Assembly (NCBI GenBank): GCA_907163375.1
Contig: CAJQUW010010482.1
Location: 147,849-211,848 of the forward strand
DNA length: 64,000 bases
Direction of reading: 5' to 3'
Source of the DNA: Prostheceraeus crozeri
Lineage: Eukaryota > Platyhelminthes > Polycladida > Euryleptidae
The translations under genes were made by a program, and so were the position numbers. This document shows, piece by piece, positions 57,461 through 64,000 of this stretch. Each line of letters opens with the position of its first letter. Positions within the stretch are counted from its first letter, which is position 1. The notes beneath the pieces were generated by a model that saw nothing but the letters and a program-made list of their open reading frames with translations, did no database searches and was not told the DNA's origin.

Positions 57461-59135
57461 TACAGTCCGTTTCATAAAAAGTGGATCATCCTAAAATTTG
57501 ACTAAATAAAGCATAAGTATGATACAGAAAGCATTTTCCATGTTATTTCATGTCCCTAATGTATTTAAATGTCCTTATATAATCTGATAAGCTATGATAC
57601 AGCAACGGTTCTTAAGAAGCTAATATTTTGTGGCCCTACCCGTATTGTCAATGACGTTACCAATTGGTCTAGGCATTGATTCGATGATATCGTTGATTTT
57701 TGACTGATCTAACTTTCTCCACTCTCTTCTTAACAGTGACGTAAGTTGTGATACGCCATCTGTAGGTAGCAGTGAACGACGAACGTTACGTTTTAGAATA
57801 CTCCATACATTTTCCATGGGATTCAGATCAGGAGAACGAGCTGGCCAAGATAATGTCCTAAACCTAATTGAGAACTTGCATAAGTTGACTCTACTAACTC
57901 CTGTGACACGTAGCATTATCATCCATAAATAGCCAAGTCGATGAATCACCAAGTTGATGATCTGTCATTTGGCCAATGTTCATATCGTAAAACATTCACA
58001 TAGCGTTCAGAATTCATGGTTCCGTTGCTGTATGTGAAGTTCTGAGGCGGTCATTGGTCCACAATGCCAGCCCAAATCAGTAGAGGTCGCACCCACCTTG
58101 TACCCGGGGACGATGTAAATGTCTCGGAATTTTCCTGATCTGATTCTTATCCATAATCTCAATCGACCATCACCATATTCCTTCAGACGGACTGATGCCT
58201 CATCAGACGAGACAACCCGATCCCATTGATTTCGCCAGTGACAATGACTCATTGCCCATCTGAGACGTCTTTTTGTATGCTGATCTGATAATTCGATCTG
58301 AGAGGGCCTCTTACAGCTCTTGAAATTCAACTCAATAAGTCTTCTACGAATAGTGGACTTAGAAATAGACGAGTCTAGTGCAACCATCTCAGTTAACGAG
58401 AGACTTGGATCAACTTTAACAAATCTCAAAATTAGGCCATCTCTACGTTTGGATGTTTTGCGTGGACGGCCAGAGCCCTCTTTACGACAGAGTCGAAAAT
58501 CATCATTATGCCATCGATGCACATTTGTGTAAGGGACATTTAGTCGCTTGCTTGTAGCGCGCAAAGAAAACCCCAGTTATAGCAAGGCTGACACTTTGCC
58601 TTTTGTGAATGCGATCTCGTTATTGTTCATTTGTGCTTTGTATTGTTTTCAACCGGTAAGAGATAGATTTCTAGCTGAAAGCAATCAGGAGTGCTGCCAA
58701 CACCACCGCAACGAAGTCAGGAAGCTATGGAACATGAAGTCCAGCTAATCACATGTAGCAGTTACATTATTGTTGATGAATAATGGTGCTATACTGGCTC
58801 TGATTGACCGATTTTCTTTATTTTTGTTTTGCTTGATAGCTTTTGGCTTGTAGAACAACATATTGCATAACAAAGGAAACAAATGTAATTTTATAAGAGT
58901 GAGGTATGATTTTGTGTAACATTGCTAAATGAAGATCAAATTATCTACTACTTTTTTATCTATAACAGGAAAACAACTCAATATTCATGCTAGAAATTTC
59001 CAACAGTGATATTAGTAAGCACAACTGACATATCTTCCAAATTTCAGAGAAATTCGTTGAAGTTTGGCGGAGTTAGACAAAGTTGAAGTTAAGGCGATGT
59101 TTAAGGGTGATCCATTTTTTATGAAACAATCTGTA
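57461..59135 (-). mobile_element. Tc1-like element, complete ends
   Basis: TA plus CAGTCCGTTTCATAAAAAGT on the left and, read inward from 59135, TA plus CAGATTGTTTCATAAAAAAT on the right. Both continue GGATCA-CCT. The length is ~1.67 kb and the TA duplication is as expected for Tc1/mariner. The transposase is on the minus strand and dead. Confidence 0.88.
57620..58630 (-). pseudogene. Tc1-like transposase (broken)
   Basis: The likely original ATG is at 58630 (MNNNEIAFTKGKVSALL), but TAA follows within 20 codons. From 58564 on come the paired-like helix-turn-helix (RATSKRLNVPYTNVHRW), the GRPRKTS AT-hook-like motif, and the first catalytic D in VVSSDEASVRL (~58200). The second D box, STWLFMDDNATCHRS (~57930), is out of frame with the rest. 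The last block SWPARSPDLNPMENVWSILK (~57815, catalytic E) is in the frame that ends at 57620. At least one stop and two shifts. Confidence 0.87.
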
Positions 59136-60063
59136 TTTACATTAATTTTGTCGGGTTACTAATTACCGCGCACATGTTTCTTTTAAACGCAATGAATTGT
59201 CTGAATCTTCTGTCTACCGTCAGAAGATACATTTCGCCAGCTAATAAAGGAGATTTAGAAGGGTTACCAAATGATAGATCAAAGCCAGCATTTAGAGACT
59301 GTGTGAATAGGTGTAAGCCACGTGAAACGTTTATCAACATGGACAGACGGAAACGCTTAGTATTCTATTGATCGCTCGCGGACGAGAGGAGTGTGACACT
59401 TTTCCCACTGGGAGTCAGCCTCATAATTCACCATGCCGGCAGCCGATAACACGCATTCTACTTCTCCTTGTTCTGTGGTCTGGCCTTGCCGTGCGCGTCA
59501 CAGACTCGCTCCCCATTTTCTTCTTCTGGACTTTTCTATTTGTTGATAGGCGACACATCGACTTGTAATACAAATGTGTGGTTATTTTTGAAGGTTGGAA
59601 CTCCGAGCCCTCCACACACTTTCACTCCCAACAAATTTGAATCGTCTCTCCGTCATTCTCTGTAGTGATGTAATTGTGCATTGCTTGACAGACTTAAATT
59701 GCATTGTACATTGTACATGTAATGTACGTGCGTATGTAAGATGCATATATAGTATAGGCCTACATCTATATAGATAATATTGAGGAAATGAGTTTTTGTG
59801 ACATGAAACCCATAGAAGTGCAAATTATGTATCATCATTCGAAAGATTTCATTCGTGATGTCTCATAATATTGTCAGTAGTAACCCCGTGGCAAATTCAC
59901 GCGCAAAATGTGAAAGGATGAGTCATCATGCTGACTCAGCCCCCCCCTCTGGAAGGAAGGTGAGGGAAGTGGCCAAGGATGTGTTGGGAGGAATGGGTCC
60001 GTGAGGAGGAAACGGGTCCCTCCCCCCCTCTGGAAGGAAGGAAGGAATGTTCAGGTAAGGGTT
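59136..60063. other. Non-coding stretch ending in C- and G-rich runs
   Basis: No recognisable frame. At 59940-60040 there are two CCCCCCxTCTGGAAGGAAGG phrases and several GGGT/GGG groups, the same kind of C-run plus CTCTGG as in the satellite that follows. This may be its outermost, most decayed part. Confidence 0.45.
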
Positions 60064-61170
60064 GGGAAGGAAGGTGATAGGAATGTGTGAGGGATAGAGT
60101 GTGGAAAGGGTAGGTGTTGGTGGTGTTGGGATGAGAAAAGTTGGAAATCGACAGGAAGGAGTGCTCGGATGGGAAAACGGAGTGCAGATTCGGAATCTAC
60201 GTGAAATTTTGGGTTGGGAAGGATGGAAGGAGGAGCAGCAAGGGGTGGAATCTTTGAAACCGTCAGAGTTGGAAAAGGCAGGTTTTGGAGGTTTTGGGAT
60301 GAGAAAAGTAGTTTTTCGGGCAGAAGGAGTGCTCGGATGGGAAAACGGAGTGCAGATTCGGACTCTACGTGAAATTTTGCGTTAGGAAGGATGTTTTCAG
60401 CGACATTGGAGAGAAAAAGTTTTGAGGACGTCCCCCCCCCTCCTGCCAAACTTCCAACTTTGGTGTGAGAGATCGTAGAAAGTCGTGCAATAGCTAATTT
60501 GAAAGCTGAGAATGAGAAAAAAGCAGTTGAAAGCTCAGTTTGGTCCTATTTTCCTGGGTTTAGGGAGGAAAATGGCAGGAAACCGTCAGAGTTGGAAAAG
60601 GCAGGTTTTGGAGGTTTTGGGATGAGAAAAATCGTTTTTCGGGCAGAAGGAGACCTCGGATGGGAAAATGGAGTGCAAATTCGTAATTTTTGGCCACTTT
60701 TGGGTTAGGAAGGATGTTTCTAGCGACATCGGAGAGAAAAAGTTCTGACCCCCCCCCTCGGCAGCGATCTTCCAACTTTGGTTGTAGACATCGTAGGAAG
60801 TCGTGCAATAGCTCGTTTGAAACCTGGGAGTGAGACAAATGCAGTGGAAAACATGGCTTGTTCCTACTTGCCTTCGTTTAGAGGTGAGACGTTATTGAAA
60901 ATTTGGGACATTGGCGAAAAACGACAGAGTTAGAATGTTTATGAAAATCGCTCTAGCGGGTGAAGCAAGCCTCGGACGGGAAAACAGAGACCAGATTTGG
61001 AATCAGCGTCAAATTTGTGACAAATAATGTTTTGACCCCCCCCCCCATCCTATCGATTGCATATTCACAGGGTATATTAGAACGGGATAGGGAGAGGAAT
61101 TTCATTTCAATCATGCAGACGCCGAATACTCTGGTCAGGTCTCCTGACAAGCCTCGGTTGAAGACAGAGA
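60064..61170. repeat. Diverged outer units of the C-run satellite
   Basis: Recurring blocks contain GTTGGAAAAGGCAGGTTTTG, GGGAAAACGGAGTGCAGATT and CGACAT-GGAGAGAAAAAGTT followed by a run of C. They correspond block by block to the regular unit to the right but are heavily diverged from it and from each other. C runs are at about 60431, 60749 and 61037. Confidence 0.75.
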
Positions 61171-64000
61171 CCACATCGGATTGGAAAACGGATTTCAGAT
61201 TTGGAATCAGCGTGAAATTCTCGATCTCTATGGTGAGTTTCAAGTCAATCGGAGAGAAAAAATTTTCAACATTTTTCGAAAAACGACAGAGTTAGAATTT
61301 TGGACGTTTTGGTCTGTAGCGCCCAAACGAAGCATCGTATGGGAAAACGGAGGCCAGATTCGGATTCAGCGTGAAATTCTGCATCGGTATGGTGAATTTG
61401 AACGCCATCGGAGAGAAAAAATTTTCGCTGACGTCCCCCCCCTCCCCCCCCTCTGGACAGCTCGCTTCGATCTTGGCTTCTAGTGGACGGATTTTGTCGT
61501 GCCATAGCTCGTTTGAAAGCTAAGAGTGAGACAAATTCACTGAAAGAATCGGCTTGTTCCTATCTGTCTTCGTTTAGATGTGAGACGCCATTTAAGATTT
61601 TGGGACATTGGCGAAAACGACAGAGTTAGAATTTGGGACGTTTTGGGCTGTAGCTTCAAAACGAAGCATCGGATTGGAAAACGGATTTCAGATTTGGAAT
61701 CAGCGTGAAATTCTCGATCTCTATGGTGAGTTTCAAGTCAATCGGAGAGAAAAAATTTTCAACATTTTTCGAAAAACGACAGAGTTAGAATTTTGGACGT
61801 TTTGGTCTGTAGCGCCCAAACGAAGCATCGTATGGGAAAACGGAGGCCAGATTCGGATTCAGCGTGAAATTCTGCATCGGTATGGTGAATTTGAACGCCA
61901 TCGGAGAGAAAAAATTTTCGCTGACGTCCCCCCCCCTCCCCCTCCCCCCCTCTGGACAGCTCGCTTCGATCTTGGCTTCTAGTGGACGGATTTTGTCGTG
62001 CCATAGCTCGTTTGAAAGCTAAGAGTGAGACAAATTCACTGAAAGAATCGGCTTGTTCCTATCTGTCTTCGTTTAGATGTGAGACGCCATTTAAGATTTT
62101 GGGACATTGGCGAAAAACGACAGAGTTAGAATTTGGGACGTTTTGGGCTGTAGCTTCAAAACGAAGCATCGGATTGGAAAACGGATTTCAGATTTGGAAT
62201 CAGCGTGAAATTCTCGATCTCTATGGTGAGTTTCAAGTCAATCGGAGAGAAAAAATTTTCAACATTTTTCGAAAAACGACAGAGTTAGAATTTTGGACGT
62301 TTTGGTCTGTAGCGCCCAAACGAAGCATCGTATGGGAAAACGGAGGCCAGATTCGGATTCAGCGTGAAATTCTGCATCGGTATGGTGAATTTGAACGCCA
62401 TCGGAGAGAAAAAATTTTCGCTGACGTCCCCCCCCCTCCCCCCCCCCTCTGGACAGCTCGCTTCGATCTTGGCTTCTAGTGGACGGATTTTGTCGTGCCA
62501 TAGCTCGTTTGAAAGCTAAGAGTGAGACAAATTCACTGAAAGAATCGGCTTGTTCCTATCTGTCTTCGTTTAGATGTGAGACGCCATTTAAGATTTTGGG
62601 ACATTGGCGAAAACGACAGAGTTAGAATTTGGGACGTTTTGGGCTGTAGCTTCAAAACGAAGCATCGGATTGGAAAACGGATTTCAGATTTGGAATCAGC
62701 GTGAAATTCTCGATCTCTATGGTGAGTTTCAAGTCAATCGGAGAGAAAAAATTTTCAACATTTTTCGAAAAACGACAGAGTTAGAATTTTGGACGTTTTG
62801 GTCTGTAGCGCCCAAACGAAGCATCGTATGGGAAAACGGAGGCCAGATTCGGATTCAGCGTGAAATTCTGCATCGGTATGGTGAATTTGAACGCCATCGG
62901 AGAGAAAAAATTTTCGCTGACGTCCCCCCCCTCCCCCGCCCTCTGGACAGCTCGCTTCGATCTTGGCTTCTAGTGGACGGATTTTGTCGTGCCATAGCTC
63001 GTTTGAAAGCTAAGAGTGAGACAAATTCACTGAAAGAATCGGCTTGTTCCTATCTGTCTTCGTTTAGATGTGAGACGCCATTTAAGATTTTGGGACATTG
63101 GCGAAAAACGACAGAGTTAGAATTTGGGACGTTTTGGGCTGTAGCTTCAAAACGAAGCATCGGATTGGAAAACGGATTTCAGATTTGGAATCAGCGTGAA
63201 ATTCTCGATCTCTATGGTGAGTTTCAAGTCAATCGGAGAGAAAAAATTTTCAACATTTTTCGAAAAACGACAGAGTTAGAATTTTGGACGTTTTGGTCTG
63301 TAGCGCCCAAACGAAGCATCGTATGGGAAAACGGAGGCCAGATTCGGATTCAGCGTGAAATTCTGCATCGGTATGGTGAATTTGAACGCCATCGGAGAGA
63401 AAAAATTTTCGCTGACGTCCCCCCCCCTCCCCCGCCCTCTGGACAGCTCGCTTCGATCTTGGCTTCTAGTGGACGGATTTTGTCGTGCCATAGCTCGTTT
63501 GAAAGCTAAGAGTGAGACAAATTCACTGAAAGAATCGGCTTGTTCCTATCTGTCTTCGTTTAGATGTGAGACGCCATTTAAGATTTTGGGACATTGGCGA
63601 AAACGACAGAGTTAGAATTTGGGACGTTTTGGGCTGTAGCTTCAAAACGAAGCATCGGATTGGAAAACGGATTTCAGATTTGGAATCAGCGTGAAATTCT
63701 CGATCTCTATGGTGAGTTTCAAGTCAATCGGAGAGAAAAAATTTTCAACATTTTTCGAAAAACGACAGAGTTAGAATTTTGGACGTTTTGGTCTGTAGCG
63801 CCCAAACGAAGCATCGTATGGGAAAACGGAGGCCAGATTCGGATTCAGCGTGAAATTCTGCATCGGTATGGTGAATTTGAACGCCATCGGAGAGAAAAAA
63901 TTTTCGCTGACGTCCCCCCCCCCTCCCCCCCCCTCTGGACAGCTCGCTTCGATCTTGGCTTCTAGTGGACGGATTTTGTCGTGCCATAGCTCGTTTGAAA
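61171..64000. repeat. Satellite array, ~496-bp unit
   Basis: The marker TGGACAGCTCGCTTCGATCT begins at 61454, 61953, 62450, 62944, 63440 and 63936, giving spacings of 499, 497, 494, 496 and 496. Differences lie almost only in the C run (CCCCCCC-T-CCC..) and in AAAA/AAAAA before CGACAGAG. Each unit has two related ~160-bp halves, A (GAATTTGGGACGTTTTGGGC) and B (GAATTTTGGACGTTTTGGTC), and ~170 bp unique. Frames of 120-301 codons are open because A and B keep the same frame. The array continues past the window. Confidence 0.95.

Noticed and set aside
61608-63509. A 301-codon satellite frame as a gene
   Set aside because: It simply crosses two satellite units whose C runs happen to keep phase. 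Other units break it. It is kept only as a finding to test.
1-64000. Bacterial or viral genome origin
   Set aside because: No operons, ribosome binding sites or bacterial gene families. The element set (piggyBac, CR1-like LINE, BEL/Pao, THAP P-element) is that of an animal genome.

Overview
This is eukaryotic nuclear DNA, most likely from an invertebrate animal. It carries piggyBac, Tc1/mariner, hAT, P-element/THAP and Maverick/Polinton-like DNA elements, CR1-like and RTE-like LINEs and a BEL/Pao integrase, together with minisatellite and satellite arrays. I recognise no host gene, tRNA, rRNA or bacterial-style operon, and cannot name the species. Nearly every coding region is a transposon gene, and nearly all are broken by stops or frameshifts.

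Layout. 1-3899: left copy of a duplicated block (tail of a plus-strand piggyBac 'pB2', a minus-strand piggyBac 'pB1', and the 3' end of a CR1-like LINE), cut off by a junction. 3900-6830: decayed minus-strand Maverick/Polinton-like gene cluster. 6838-7420: AT-rich short repeats. 8049-13633: pB2, then the right copy of the duplicated block (offset exactly 9,748 bp). 12.7-51.8 kb: a deeply nested insertion stack. 51.8-53.8 kb: BEL/Pao integrase remnant. 54.3-56.7 kb: P-element-like THAP transposase. 57.46-59.14 kb: complete but dead Tc1-like element. 60.06-64 kb: satellite with a ~496-bp unit that runs out of the window.

The main result is the nesting. pB1 starts at a TTAA-CCCATTAA terminus at 10454, and a matching TTAATGGG-TTAA terminus lies 41 kb away at 51755. 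Inside pB1 sits a CR1-like LINE bounded by a ~47-bp direct duplication (ending at 12703 and 51392). Inside the LINE's endonuclease frame sits a segment from about 15217 to 50038 whose ends are inverted repeats (TACACTGTAAA...GTACG..TAC..AAAAC) with shared subterminal GCTTTCGTA motifs. If that 34.8-kb segment is removed, the LINE endonuclease reading frame closes exactly across a TA (GGVRVYV|HNFLSCS). The segment therefore behaves as one inserted DNA element, later filled by a non-autonomous hAT, a mariner-like remnant, another LINE, RTE pieces, a long-inverted-repeat element and a ~20-kb minisatellite.

The minisatellite (28.4-48.2 kb) has a 63-bp unit made of three related 21-bp parts. It is interrupted four times by near-identical 1.68-kb piggyBac-type elements ('pB3'), all in the TTAA of the same variant unit. 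Empty versions of that target unit survive in the array. The pattern indicates insertion followed by amplification of minisatellite plus transposon as a higher-order repeat. Very similar copies could in part reflect assembly, so long-read confirmation matters.
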